Assembly (NCBI RefSeq): GCF_002929355.1
Contig: NZ_PJIR01000005.1
Location: forward strand, 124,001-188,000
Direction of reading: 5' to 3'
Source of the DNA: Arthrobacter sp. B0490
Lineage (GTDB): Bacteria; Actinomycetota; Actinomycetes; Actinomycetales; Micrococcaceae
DNA length: 64,000 nt
The notes below the pieces were generated by a model. The model was given only the letters and a program-made list of their open reading frames with translations, ran no database searches and was not told where the DNA came from. Positions 53,652 to 62,570 of the stretch are shown piece after piece. Position 1 is the stretch's first letter. Each line of letters begins with the position of its first letter. Position numbers and translations under genes: made by a program.

Positions 53652-54314
53652 GTGCTGGAGATGACGGAGAATGCGGAGCCGGTGGGCCGCCGCGAGCAGA
53701 ACAAGATCGACACGCGGCGCGCCATCGCGGACGCCGCCTTCGACCTCGCGCTGTCCGTGGGGCCCGGCTCGTTCACCGTGGACCAGATCGCGGAGCGGGC
53801 GGGTGTCTCGCGCCGCACGTTCTTCAACTACTTCCACAGCGCCGAGGACGCCCTGACGGTCCGCACCGACGGGTTCCTCGAACTGGCCCTCGAGGTCTTC
53901 GGCCGGATGCCGCACGACGAACCCCTGTTCGACTCCATCGTCCGGGCCTTCACCGAGACCACGCGGATGGAGGGCCTCTCCCAGCACGGCGCCCTGTTCC
54001 GCATGGCGGGCACCAATCCGGACCTCCTGCGGGCGCAGCTGCACTCGTGGGAGCGCGCGGAGGCGCGGATCGTCGTGGGCCTGCGCGGACGGCTCGGTGC
54101 TGACGCGTCGGAACTGTATCTCGCGGCCCTGGTCGGCAGCGTGCTGTCGTGCACCAAGGCCGCCATGCGCGACTGGGCGGCGAACACATCCCAGTCCGCC
54201 GGCGACTCCGGGCTCCAGCTCGAGGGGCGGATCCTCTCGGCCCTGACCATGCTGCGCGACGGATTCTCCGACCCCGCCGCCGAACCCGACGCCGTGGCGC
54301 TACCCGGCGCCTGA
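53652..54314 (+). CDS. TetR-family regulator of the MMPL exporter
   Basis: A 220-residue regulator. The DNA-binding part (~20-65) reads RRAIADAAFDLALSVG then IAERAGVSRRTFFNYFHSAEDAL. The GTG at 53652 is preferred to the ATG at 53661 because it lies six bases after TACTCT, as in other leaderless genes here. The MMPL exporter follows 41 bases later on the same strand and is the likely target; a drug or lipid may be the signal. Confidence 0.87.
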   Translation: MLEMTENAEPVGRREQNKIDTRRAIADAAFDLALSVGPGSFTVDQIAERAGVSRRTFFNYFHSAEDALTVRTDGFLELALEVFGRMPHDEPLFDSIVRAFTETTRMEGLSQHGALFRMAGTNPDLLRAQLHSWERAEARIVVGLRGRLGADASELYLAALVGSVLSCTKAAMRDWAANTSQSAGDSGLQLEGRILSALTMLRDGFSDPAAEPDAVALPGA

Positions 54315-54355
54315 CCCTCCTCCCTCGACCGCTTCCTTCCCGCTAGGACTCCTCC

Positions 54356-56929
54356 ATGGCCTTTCTGCTCTATCGTCTCGGCTCGTTCGCCTTCCGGCGC
54401 CGGTGGTGGGTCGTCTCCGCCTGGCTCGCGATCATGCTCGCCGTCGGTGGTGCCGCCGTCGCCTTCTCCGGCACCCTGACCAACAACTTCACCATCCCGG
54501 GCACCGAGTCGCAGCGCATCTCCGACCGGCTGCGGGAGGAACTCCCCGAGGCCGTCGGTGGCACGGGCACCGTGGTCTTCACCACCGACGACGGCGCCGC
54601 CTTCTCGGCCCGTCAGCGCGACGGTGTGGAGTCGGCACTCGCCGCGATCACCGGGCTCGACGGCGTACGGGGCGTCGTCGACCCGTTCGACGTCACCGAC
54701 CAGGTGGCGTCCGGGGCCTCGGAGCTCGAAGCGGGACGCGCCGAACTGGAGGCGAGCGAGCAGCAGCTGAGCGCGGGTGAGCAGCAGCTCGAGCAGGGCC
54801 AGGCCCAGCTCGACGCGCAGCGTGCGCAGTTCGACCAGGCCCGTGCGCAGCTCCCGCCGGCACAGGCCGCGGCCACCGAGCAGCAGCTCACGCAGGGCCA
54901 GGCGCAGCTCGACGCCAGCCGCACCCAGCTCGAGGCCGGCCGCGAGCAGTTCGAGTCCGGCAGCATCGAGCTCGACCTCGCCGAACGGCAGCTCGACGCC
55001 GGCTCCGGCGTGCGCCTGCTCTCCGAGGACGGCACCACCGCGGTCGCCAGCGTCCAGTTCGAGCAGCAGATCAACGGCGTCTCCCCCGAACTGCGCGAGG
55101 CCGTGCAGGAGGAAGCCGCAGGCGCCGAAGCGGCAGGCGTGACGGTGGACTACAGCAAGGAGATCGTCGAGGACGTCTCCGGGATCGTCGGCGCCACGGA
55201 GGCCATCGGGCTGGCCGTCGCCGCCGTCGTGCTCGTCCTCATGCTCGGCACCCTCATCGCCGCCGGGTTGCCGCTCCTGATGGCCATCATCGGCGTGGGC
55301 GTGGGTGTCGGCATCACCTTCGCGCTCTCGGGCCTCGTCGAGATGAACAGCATCTCGCCCGTCCTCGCCCTGATGCTCGGCCTCGCCGTCGGCATCGACT
55401 ACTCGCTGTTCATCGTGAACCGGCACCGTACCCAACTGCTGCACGGCATGGAGATGCAGGAGTCCATTGCCCGTGCCACCGGCACTGCCGGCAACGCCGT
55501 CCTGTTCGCCGGCATCACGGTGATCGTGGCACTGGCCGCGCTCGCAGTGCCCGGACTGCCGTTCCTGACCGTCATGGGCCTGTCCGCCGCCGGCACCGTC
55601 GCGGTCTCCGTGCTCGTGGCGCTGACCCTCACGCCGGCCCTGCTCGCCCTGATGGGGCGGCGGATCATCTCCAGGCGTCGCTGGGCGAAGGCCTCCGGCC
55701 ACAAGCACTCGGCGGCTGCCTCCCTCGACACCGACACGGGTGCCTCCCTGGCGGACGAGCGCGCGGCGAAGGGGGCCGGCTGGGGCGGATTCGTCACCCG
55801 GAAGCCCGTCCTCACGGTTCTCGCCGGTGTCGTCCTGCTCGGGATCATCGCCGTCCCGGCCGCGCAGCTGCGCGTCGGACTGCCCGACGGCGGCACCGAG
55901 CCCGCCGATTCCACCGCGTTCCAGGCGTACAGCACGATCGGCGAGAAGTTCGGTGCCGGCACCAACGGTCCCCTCATCGTCGTCGGGTCCCTGCCCGAGA
56001 CGGCGGACGAGGCGGAACGCACGGCGCTGCAGCTCGATGTGAACGACCTGCTGCGCGAGATGCCGGACGTCGCCGCCTCGGTGCCTGCGACCGTGAGCGA
56101 GGACGGCCGGACGGCCATCTTCCAGGTCGTCCCCGAGGAGGGACCGGCCAGCGAGACCACCGAGAACCTCGTACGGGACCTCCGCGCGGCCACCGACGAC
56201 GTCGAGGAACGGACGGGCGTCGCCATCGCCGTCACCGGCCAGACCGCCGCGAACATCGACGTCTCGGCCAAGCTGATGGAGGCGCTGCCGGTCTACCTCG
56301 GCATCGTCGTCGGGCTGTCGCTGATCCTGCTGCTGCTCGTGTTCCGCTCCATCCTGGTACCGATCATCGCCACGGCAGGATTCCTGCTGTCGCTGCTGGC
56401 GAGCTTCGGGGCGACCGTCGCCATCTACCAGTGGGGATGGCTGGGCGACATCTTCGGGGTCACGAACCCCGGGCCGATCCTGAGCTTCCTGCCGATCATC
56501 CTGATCGGCGTGCTGTTCGGCCTCGCGATGGACTACCAGATGTTCCTGGTGTCCGGCATGCGGGAGGCCTATGTCCACGGCGACGATCCGAAGGCAGCGG
56601 TGCGGATCGGCTTCAGCCACGGCGCGCGCGTGGTCACGGCCGCGGCGATCATCATGGTGTCGGTCTTCGCGGGCTTCGTCTTCTCGCACCTGGCCATGGT
56701 GCGCCCCATCGGGTTCGGGCTCGCGTTCGGTGTGCTGCTCGATGCCTTCGTGGTGCGCATGACGCTGGTCCCGGCGGCGATGTACCTGCTGGGGCGCCAC
56801 GCCTGGTGGCTGCCCGCCTGGCTCGGGCGCATCCTCCCGGACGTCGACGTCGAGGGCGCTAAGCTCCAGCGGAACGAACGCGACGAGCGCGACGAGGAGG
56901 AGAAGGAACCGGTTCCGGTCCCGGTGTGA
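54356..56929 (+). CDS. MMPL-family RND exporter
   Basis: An 857-residue transporter with two six-helix modules. Helix 1 starts ~residue 15. The first outer domain (~45-270) contains a long Gln/Glu-rich coiled coil (repeats of the AQLDA and EQQLEQG kind, residues ~120-215). The first module carries LGLAVGIDYSLFIVNR and the second GVLFGLAMDYQMFLVSG, with the family's Asp-Tyr pair. The acidic, charged tail is cytoplasmic. Lipids or drugs are typical cargo. It forms a unit with the TetR gene upstream. Confidence 0.9.
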   Translation: MAFLLYRLGSFAFRRRWWVVSAWLAIMLAVGGAAVAFSGTLTNNFTIPGTESQRISDRLREELPEAVGGTGTVVFTTDDGAAFSARQRDGVESALAAITGLDGVRGVVDPFDVTDQVASGASELEAGRAELEASEQQLSAGEQQLEQGQAQLDAQRAQFDQARAQLPPAQAAATEQQLTQGQAQLDASRTQLEAGREQFESGSIELDLAERQLDAGSGVRLLSEDGTTAVASVQFEQQINGVSPELREAVQEEAAGAEAAGVTVDYSKEIVEDVSGIVGATEAIGLAVAAVVLVLMLGTLIAAGLPLLMAIIGVGVGVGITFALSGLVEMNSISPVLALMLGLAVGIDYSLFIVNRHRTQLLHGMEMQESIARATGTAGNAVLFAGITVIVALAALAVPGLPFLTVMGLSAAGTVAVSVLVALTLTPALLALMGRRIISRRRWAKASGHKHSAAASLDTDTGASLADERAAKGAGWGGFVTRKPVLTVLAGVVLLGIIAVPAAQLRVGLPDGGTEPADSTAFQAYSTIGEKFGAGTNGPLIVVGSLPETADEAERTALQLDVNDLLREMPDVAASVPATVSEDGRTAIFQVVPEEGPASETTENLVRDLRAATDDVEERTGVAIAVTGQTAANIDVSAKLMEALPVYLGIVVGLSLILLLLVFRSILVPIIATAGFLLSLLASFGATVAIYQWGWLGDIFGVTNPGPILSFLPIILIGVLFGLAMDYQMFLVSGMREAYVHGDDPKAAVRIGFSHGARVVTAAAIIMVSVFAGFVFSHLAMVRPIGFGLAFGVLLDAFVVRMTLVPAAMYLLGRHAWWLPAWLGRILPDVDVEGAKLQRNERDERDEEEKEPVPVPV

Positions 56930-56941
56930 GGCCCCCCGGAC

Positions 56942-57469
56942 TCAGTGCAGCAGGTGCGCGCAGCTGAAGTGGTGGTTGCTCCCCGCGGCCCGGGCCCGGG
57001 ACAGCGGGACGAAGGAGCACCGGAAGAGGAGCCCGGCGTCCGAGCCGGGATCGGGGTGCCCGGCGCCTCCCGTGACGGTATGGTCCCAGGAGGTTCGCCG
57101 ATCGTCGATCTCCGCGGAGAAGAAGACGGTGACGGTGCCCGGACCTGACGGCGCGGGCACATGGGCCACGCCGACCGCCACCAGGGGGTCGGCGAGGAGG
57201 AGCCCCGTCTCCTCGAGGACCTCCCGCCGCGCGGCGGCATCGAGCGTCTCGCCGGCCTCGACGCCGCCGCCGGGGACCTGGGTCCCGGCCTCGGGGTGGT
57301 GGACGTGGTCGACGACGAGGACCTCGCGCCCGGTGCCCTGTCCCCGCAGCACGTACGCCGCCGCCCGGACGCGGAGCGGCGGTACCGCCGGATCGGGTCC
57401 CGGACCACCGGGTGGTATCGCTCCGTCCGGCGCCCCACCCGCCGCTCGTTCCAGTGCTGCGTCGTCCAT
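56942..57469 (-). CDS. Nudix hydrolase
   Basis: A 175-residue hydrolase of nucleoside-diphosphate-linked compounds. The Nudix box GGGVEAGETL to REVLEETGL (residues ~68-90) is complete, with all catalytic glutamates. The N-terminus is Gly/Pro-rich. The substrate is unknown. The ATG at 57469 lies six bases after TACGGT with no Shine-Dalgarno, so the message is probably leaderless. It is convergent with the MMPL gene, 12 bases apart. Confidence 0.88.
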   Translation of the reverse strand: MDDAALERAAGGAPDGAIPPGGPGPDPAVPPLRVRAAAYVLRGQGTGREVLVVDHVHHPEAGTQVPGGGVEAGETLDAAARREVLEETGLLLADPLVAVGVAHVPAPSGPGTVTVFFSAEIDDRRTSWDHTVTGGAGHPDPGSDAGLLFRCSFVPLSRARAAGSNHHFSCAHLLH

Positions 57470-57475
57470 CGCCTC

Positions 57476-57481
57476 ACCGTA
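57476..57481 (-). promoter_or_regulatory. Leaderless-type -10 of the Nudix gene
   Basis: TACGGT on the minus strand, six bases before the ATG at 57469. Confidence 0.5.
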
Positions 57482-57521
57482 GCTGCTCCCGGTGCCCCTC
57501 GGGCCGCCCGGGGGCCTGCGC

Positions 57522-58160
57522 TCATGCGCCGAAGTAGCGCCCCGGCCGGTGGTTGAGGGCCAGGACGAGATTCAGCAGCACGGCCCCGACGGCGGACAGC
57601 AGGACGCTCGCGGGTGCGACGACGGCGAAGGCGGCGAGGACGACCGTCGTGTCGAGCACCATCTGCACGTAGCCGGCACGCCAGCCGAGGCGCTCCTGCA
57701 GGATGAGCGCGAGGATGTTGAACCCGCCGAGGCTCGCCTTGTGCCGGAACAGGATCAGCAGTCCGACGCCGGCCAGCAGGTTCCCGCCGAGCACTGCGTA
57801 GAGGGGGTCGAGGGTGAGGTTCCCGACCGCCAGCGGGTGGATGTTCGACAGTCCCGAGACGAGCGCGACGGCCGTGATGGTGCGCAGCGTGAAATCCCAG
57901 CCCTTCTTCCAGACCGCCAGGGCGAAGAAGGGTACGTTCACCGCGAAGAACAGGACGCCGAAGGGGAGGCCGCCCACATAGCCCAGGAGCAGGGCGAGGC
58001 CGGCCGTCCCACCGGTGACGGCGCCACTCGTCTTCAGCAGGAACAGGCCGAGGGACACCGTGAAGGTGCCCGTGACGATCCCCAGGACGTCCTCCAGGGC
58101 TGAATGCCGGACGATCCCGTCCTCGGCGTCGAAGTCCGGGCTGGGCGCTGAGGTGTGCAT
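57522..58160 (-). CDS. YitT-family membrane protein
   Basis: A 212-residue protein with five to six helices. LKTSGAVTGGTAGLALLLGY near residue 42 and FRHKASLGGFNILALILQER near residue 138 are the two glycine-rich YitT (DUF161) motifs. The larger C-terminal DUF2179 domain of many YitT proteins is missing, as in the short actinobacterial form. Function is unknown, perhaps transport. The ATG at 58160 lies six bases after TAGCTT. Confidence 0.85.
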   Translation of the reverse strand: MHTSAPSPDFDAEDGIVRHSALEDVLGIVTGTFTVSLGLFLLKTSGAVTGGTAGLALLLGYVGGLPFGVLFFAVNVPFFALAVWKKGWDFTLRTITAVALVSGLSNIHPLAVGNLTLDPLYAVLGGNLLAGVGLLILFRHKASLGGFNILALILQERLGWRAGYVQMVLDTTVVLAAFAVVAPASVLLSAVGAVLLNLVLALNHRPGRYFGA

Positions 58161-58166
58161 GGCCGC

Positions 58167-58172
58167 AAGCTA
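58167..58172 (-). promoter_or_regulatory. Leaderless-type -10 of the YitT gene
   Basis: TAGCTT on the minus strand, six bases before the ATG at 58160. Confidence 0.5.
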
Positions 58173-58347
58173 CCACCGGCCCACCCGGCCCGATGCACGG
58201 AGACGGGCCCTTGTGGGGGAAAGCACAGTTGCCCGCTCGTCCCGATCCTCCGGTACGGTTGAACCATCAGCCTGCTTAGGGTCGCGATCGGCGCGCCCTG
58301 GACGGCACTACAGGGGGTGCGGCGCCGCCGCAACGGGGAGGTGGACG

Positions 58348-58989
58348 ATGGTCGAATACGTGGGCAGCAGGTTCGATCAGATCCTGTATGCGAGCTGGCA
58401 GCACTTCTCCCTCGTGGTCCAGTGCCTCCTCATCGCGACCGTCCTCGCCGTCGTCGTCGCGGCGCTCGTATACCGCAGCCCCGCCCTCACCTCCCTGGCG
58501 AACAGCGTCTCCGCGATCGGCCTGACCATCCCGTCCTTCGCCCTCATCGGCCTCCTGATCGCGCCGTTCGGCTTCGGCGTCGTACCGGCCGTCATCGTGG
58601 TGGTGTTCTTCGCCGTCCTGCCGATCCTGCGCAATGCCGTCGTCGGTCTGACGAACGTCGACCGCTCCATCATCGAGTCCGCACGCGGGGTCGGGCTGAG
58701 CCGGTTCCAGACCTTCCGCCGGATCGAACTCCCCATCGCCTGGCCCGTCATCCTGGCGGGCGTGCGCGTCTCGGCGCAGATGGTCATGGGCATCGCAGCG
58801 ATCACCGCGTACGTCCTCGGGCCGGGCCTCGGCGGGTTCATCTTCACCGGGCTCGCACGGCTCGGTGGGGCGAACGCCCTCGAATCGGTCGCCACCGGCA
58901 TCATCGCCGTCATCATCCTGGCCCTGCTGCTCGATCTCCTTCTGGTCGGCCTCGGCCGGCTCACAATCCCGCGAGGTATCCGTGTCTGA
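58348..58989 (+). CDS. Osmoprotectant ABC transporter permease (OpuCB type)
   Basis: A 213-residue permease with five to six helices. IESARGVGLSRFQTFRRIELPIAWPVI is the ATPase-contact loop, and LTIPSFALIGLLI is typical of glycine betaine/choline permeases. The ATG at 58348 has GGGGAGG seven bases ahead. It leads a four-gene operon in which each gene overlaps the next by a few bases. Confidence 0.88.
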   Translation: MVEYVGSRFDQILYASWQHFSLVVQCLLIATVLAVVVAALVYRSPALTSLANSVSAIGLTIPSFALIGLLIAPFGFGVVPAVIVVVFFAVLPILRNAVVGLTNVDRSIIESARGVGLSRFQTFRRIELPIAWPVILAGVRVSAQMVMGIAAITAYVLGPGLGGFIFTGLARLGGANALESVATGIIAVIILALLLDLLLVGLGRLTIPRGIRV

Positions 58990-60286
58990 GAACATCCCCG
59001 CCGCTCCTGCGGCACCAGCGAGCACGGGCCCGACGGGCGAGGTCACCGGCGCCAGCATCCTGCTGGACAAGGTCAGCAAGCGGTATCCCGGGCAGGCGAA
59101 GGCCGCGGTCGACGGCCTCACCATGGAGATCCCTGCCGGCAAGATCGTCATGCTGGTCGGCCCGTCGGGCTGCGGCAAGACGACGACCCTGAAGATGATC
59201 AACCGCCTCATCGAGCCTACCGAGGGCCGGATCGTGCTCGACGGCGACGACGTCACGGGCATCAACGGCGACACCCTGAGGCGGCGGATCGGGTACGTCA
59301 TCCAGGCCGGTGGCCTGTTCCCCCACATGACCGTCGCGACCAACATCGCGATCGTCCCGAAGCTGCTCGGCTGGAGCAAGGAACGCGTCGCCGCGCGCGT
59401 CGACGAACTCCTGGAGCTGGTCTCGCTGGACCCGGCACAGTACCGCGACAGGTTCCCCCGGGAGCTCTCCGGCGGGCAGCAGCAGCGCGTCGGTGTCGCC
59501 CGTGCGCTGGCGGCCGATCCACCCGTGCTCCTCATGGACGAGCCGTTCGGTGCCGTCGACCCGATCACCCGTGTGCGCCTCCAGGACGAGCTCATCAGCA
59601 TCCAGAAGGAGCTGCAGAAGACGATCGTCTGCGTCACCCACGACTTCGACGAAGCGGTGAAGCTCGGGGACTGGATCGCGATCTTCACCGAAGGGGCGCA
59701 GCTCGTGCAGTACGACACGCCCGAACGGATCCTCGCCGAGCCCGCCAACGAGTTCGTGGAGAACTTCATCGGTGCCGGAGCCGGCCTCAAGCAGCTGACC
59801 CTGACGCGCGTCAACGAGGTCACCCTGCAATCCGCCGTCACGGCTTCGCCGGGCGATCTCGCGTCCGACGTCCTCTCGCGCCTGGACGAGGCGGGCGACG
59901 ACCACGCCGTCATCATCGACGACCGCAACCGGCCGCTGCAGTGGCTGTCGCGGCGGCAGCTTGCCCGGCTCGAGCGCATCGCGGGCGACACCGATCCGCG
60001 CCTGCCCGTCATCGGCGAGCGCGCCACCCTGAACGACGCACTCGACATCATGCTCGTGTCGAGTGTCGGGGCGGCGCTCGTCACCGGCGGTCGTGACAGC
60101 TTCCGCGGCGTCGTCGACGTCGAGACGATCATGGTGGCGATGAGCGAGGCGCATGCCCGTGCCCGCACCTCCCACGCCGAAGGCAGGCCGGTAGGGATCA
60201 ACACCGGTGCGATGACCGCGCTCGATCGGGCCGACGGCGGCTCCGCGCCGCTCCGGTCCGCGACCACGGGTGCCGACGGTGAGTGA
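58982..60286 (+). CDS. Osmoprotectant ABC transporter ATPase with CBS pair
   Basis: A 434-residue ATPase of the OpuCA/ProV type. Walker A is GPSGCGKTT, the signature is [15 protein letters not shown], Walker B is VLLMDEPFGAVDP, and the switch is CVTHDFDEA. The C-terminal part (~275-400) has a CBS pair (HAVIIDDRNRPLQW and GAALVTGG), which in OpuA-type systems senses ionic strength. The GTG at 58982 overlaps the permease stop by eight bases. Confidence 0.9.
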   Translation: MSENIPAAPAAPASTGPTGEVTGASILLDKVSKRYPGQAKAAVDGLTMEIPAGKIVMLVGPSGCGKTTTLKMINRLIEPTEGRIVLDGDDVTGINGDTLRRRIGYVIQAGGLFPHMTVATNIAIVPKLLGWSKERVAARVDELLELVSLDPAQYRDRFPRELSGGQQQRVGVARALAADPPVLLMDEPFGAVDPITRVRLQDELISIQKELQKTIVCVTHDFDEAVKLGDWIAIFTEGAQLVQYDTPERILAEPANEFVENFIGAGAGLKQLTLTRVNEVTLQSAVTASPGDLASDVLSRLDEAGDDHAVIIDDRNRPLQWLSRRQLARLERIAGDTDPRLPVIGERATLNDALDIMLVSSVGAALVTGGRDSFRGVVDVETIMVAMSEAHARARTSHAEGRPVGINTGAMTALDRADGGSAPLRSATTGADGE

Positions 60287-61118
60287 GGCCTCGGGTACCG
60301 CAGCCGCCGGGGGCGCCCCGCAGGGCGCCGCACCGTCGGCCGGGACACCCACCGTCCCGCGCGGTGCGGTGGACCCGCTGACCGCCAGCACCGGCCGGGG
60401 CTGGCGCCCTCTGCTGCTGCAGCTCGCAGGCATCCTCGTCGCCGGCGCACTGCTGGCAGCATGGCTCATCACGGCCGAACTGACCGAGACGGAACAGATC
60501 ACGCTCAATCCGGCGTCCCTCCTGGGCTACGCGGGTGAACATCTGGCGCTGACGCTGTTGTCGGCGGTGATCGTGCTCGTCATCGCGGTGCCGCTCGGCA
60601 TCGTCCTTACGCGGGCGCCTTTCCGCAGGCTGGCCGGGCCCGTCCTCGCCGTCGTGAACATCGGCCAGTCGGCGCCCGCGATCGGGCTCGTCGTCCTGCT
60701 CGCCGCATGGCTCGGCTTCGGCTTCCGGGCGGCCGTGACGGCGCTCGTGCTCTACGCCCTCCTGCCGGTCCTCCGGAACACCATGGTGGGCATCGGACAG
60801 GTGGACGGCCGGCTCGTCGAGGCCGGCCGGGGGATGGGCATGAGCGCCGCCGCGGTGCTCTTCCGGGTCGAGCTGCCCCTCGCGGTCCCCATCATGCTCG
60901 CGGGGATCCGGACCGCGCTGGTGCTGCTCGTCGGCACCGCCGCGCTCTCCACCTTCATCAACGGGGGCGGGCTCGGAATCCTCATCACCACGGGCGTGAA
61001 CCTGAACCTGTCCCGCGTGCTCATCGCCGGCGCAGTGATCGTCGCGCTCCTGGCCCTGCTCGTGGACTGGGTGGGGCGCGTCGTCGAACTCCTGGCCCGG
61101 CCGAAGGGACTCGCATGA
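60279..61118 (+). CDS. Osmoprotectant ABC transporter second permease
   Basis: A 279-residue permease. A Pro/Ala-rich lead of ~45 residues precedes the first helix. AGRGMGMSAAAVLFRVELPLAVPIM is the ATPase-contact loop, and GPVLAVVNIGQSAPAIGLVVLL matches the OpuC family. Two in-frame GTGs (60270 and 60279) are possible starts. It overlaps the ATPase upstream and the binding protein downstream. Confidence 0.87.
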   Translation: MSEASGTAAAGGAPQGAAPSAGTPTVPRGAVDPLTASTGRGWRPLLLQLAGILVAGALLAAWLITAELTETEQITLNPASLLGYAGEHLALTLLSAVIVLVIAVPLGIVLTRAPFRRLAGPVLAVVNIGQSAPAIGLVVLLAAWLGFGFRAAVTALVLYALLPVLRNTMVGIGQVDGRLVEAGRGMGMSAAAVLFRVELPLAVPIMLAGIRTALVLLVGTAALSTFINGGGLGILITTGVNLNLSRVLIAGAVIVALLALLVDWVGRVVELLARPKGLA

Positions 61119-62128
61119 GCCGCTCCAGCAGTCCTCGGGTCCGCGGGCCGCGCCGTCCCGCCGCGCTGGCCGGCGCCGCCGTCGTGGGTCTCCTCCTCGC
61201 GGGGTGCGGGCTGCAGCCCGCCACGTCGTACGTCCCCGCCTCCGGTCCGGGAACCATCCGGCCGATCGAGGGGGTCGAGGGCGCTCCGCTGACCGTGACG
61301 TCCAAGAACTTCACGGAGCAGCTGATCCTGGGGAAGATCTCCGTCCTGGCCGCCCAGGCGGCCGGATTCGACGTGACGGACCTGACCAACGCGCCCGGTT
61401 CGCAACCCGCCCGTGACCTCATCCTCTCGGGCGAGGCGGATGTGACGTGGGAGTACACCGGCACGGCCTGGCTCGCCTTCCTGGGCGAGGAGGCCGGGAT
61501 CGCGGACCAGCGTGAACAGTGGACGGCGGTCCGGGACGCGGATGTGGCCAACGGCCTCGTCTGGGGTGAGCCCGCACCGCTGAACAACACCTACGCCATG
61601 GCTGTCCGGACCGAGGCGATCCCGGAGCTCGACGGGATCACCACCATGTCGGGCCTGGCGCAGCTGCCGCCGGAGCAGAGGACGTTCTGCGTCGAGGCCG
61701 AGTTCAACTCACGTGCCGACGGGATGACCCCCATGCTGGAGCACTACGGGCTGGAACGCGGTGCCGCGACAGGCGTCCCCGACGAGAACATCGGCATCTA
61801 CGACACGGGCGCCATCTACGGTGCGGCGGACACCGGCGCCTGCAACTTCGGCGAGGTGTTCGCGACGGACGGGCGGATCGACGCCCTGGACCTGACTATC
61901 CTCGAGGACGACCTCGGATTCTTCCCCGCGTACAACGCCGCTCCCGTCTATTTCGGAGAGACGCTCGAGGAGTTCCCGGAACTCCAGGAGGTGTTCGCCG
62001 CGATCGCCCCGTCACTCACCGACGAGGCCCTGCGCACCATGAACCTGCGCGTCGACGTGGAGGGCGAGGAGCCCGCCGACGTCGCCTTCGACTTCATGGT
62101 GGACAACGGCTTCATCACGAGGCCCTAG
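61115..62128 (+). CDS. Osmoprotectant-binding lipoprotein
   Basis: A 337-residue lipoprotein with signal helix AALAGAAVVGLLLAGC, where the cysteine at ~31 is the lipid site. The OpuAC-type domain shows SKNFTEQLILGKI, GEADVTWEYTGTAWL and YNAAPVYFGETLEE. The ligand is probably glycine betaine, choline or carnitine. The ATG at 61115 overlaps the permease stop (ATGA). Its end overlaps the convergent small gene by 14 bases. Confidence 0.9.
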   Translation: MSRSSSPRVRGPRRPAALAGAAVVGLLLAGCGLQPATSYVPASGPGTIRPIEGVEGAPLTVTSKNFTEQLILGKISVLAAQAAGFDVTDLTNAPGSQPARDLILSGEADVTWEYTGTAWLAFLGEEAGIADQREQWTAVRDADVANGLVWGEPAPLNNTYAMAVRTEAIPELDGITTMSGLAQLPPEQRTFCVEAEFNSRADGMTPMLEHYGLERGAATGVPDENIGIYDTGAIYGAADTGACNFGEVFATDGRIDALDLTILEDDLGFFPAYNAAPVYFGETLEEFPELQEVFAAIAPSLTDEALRTMNLRVDVEGEEPADVAFDFMVDNGFITRP

Positions 62129-62504
62129 TCGGGATGTGCCGGGGCGCCGGCACGGAGGCGAGCCAGGCACGGGCCTCCCCGGTGTCCACGAAGTAGCGGG
62201 TCCGGCTGCGGGACTGCGTGATGAAGGCGGCGAGGACCCGATCGACGGGGTCGTGCCCCGTCAGCGCGATGGGTCCTCGATGGCGGTAGGCGATGAGCAG
62301 GTGCCGCGCCGGCGGGGTGATGTGCCGGATCAGGTGGAGATGGACGAGCATCGGCGCGCGGTGCCAGTCGGGGAAATGCGTGATCGTGTTCGCGAGGACG
62401 TCGAGTTCGGCCGGGCCGACCGCGATGCCCGGCCGCCAGAGGACCTCCAGGATGCCCGCGTCATGGAGGATGGTGAAGTCGTGCTGGATCGTGGACCCGT
62501 CCAG
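62115..62504 (-). CDS. Unrecognised small protein with no ATG/GTG start, possibly CTG-initiated
   Basis: The coding frame clearly runs from about 62504 to 62115 (~129 residues), with HDFTILHDAGILEVLWRPG, then PAELDVLANTITHFPDWHRAP, and a tail GHDPVDRVLAAFITQ to TGEARAWLAS. That tail recalls the STAS/SEC14-like or DUF7793-type proteins of Arthrobacter; the match is from memory. There is no ATG, GTG or TTG before 62351 in this frame; a CTG at 62504 has AGGGGGA six bases ahead. The ATG at 62351 would give only 78 residues and lose the first half. It follows the deaminase by 66 bases. Confidence 0.55.
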   Translation of the reverse strand: MDGSTIQHDFTILHDAGILEVLWRPGIAVGPAELDVLANTITHFPDWHRAPMLVHLHLIRHITPPARHLLIAYRHRGPIALTGHDPVDRVLAAFITQSRSRTRYFVDTGEARAWLASVPAPRHIPTRAS

Positions 62505-62570
62505 TGTGTCCCCCTTCGTCGGACCTGCCCGGATGTCTGCATGCAGTCTCGCACTGCGGGCACGCTGGTC

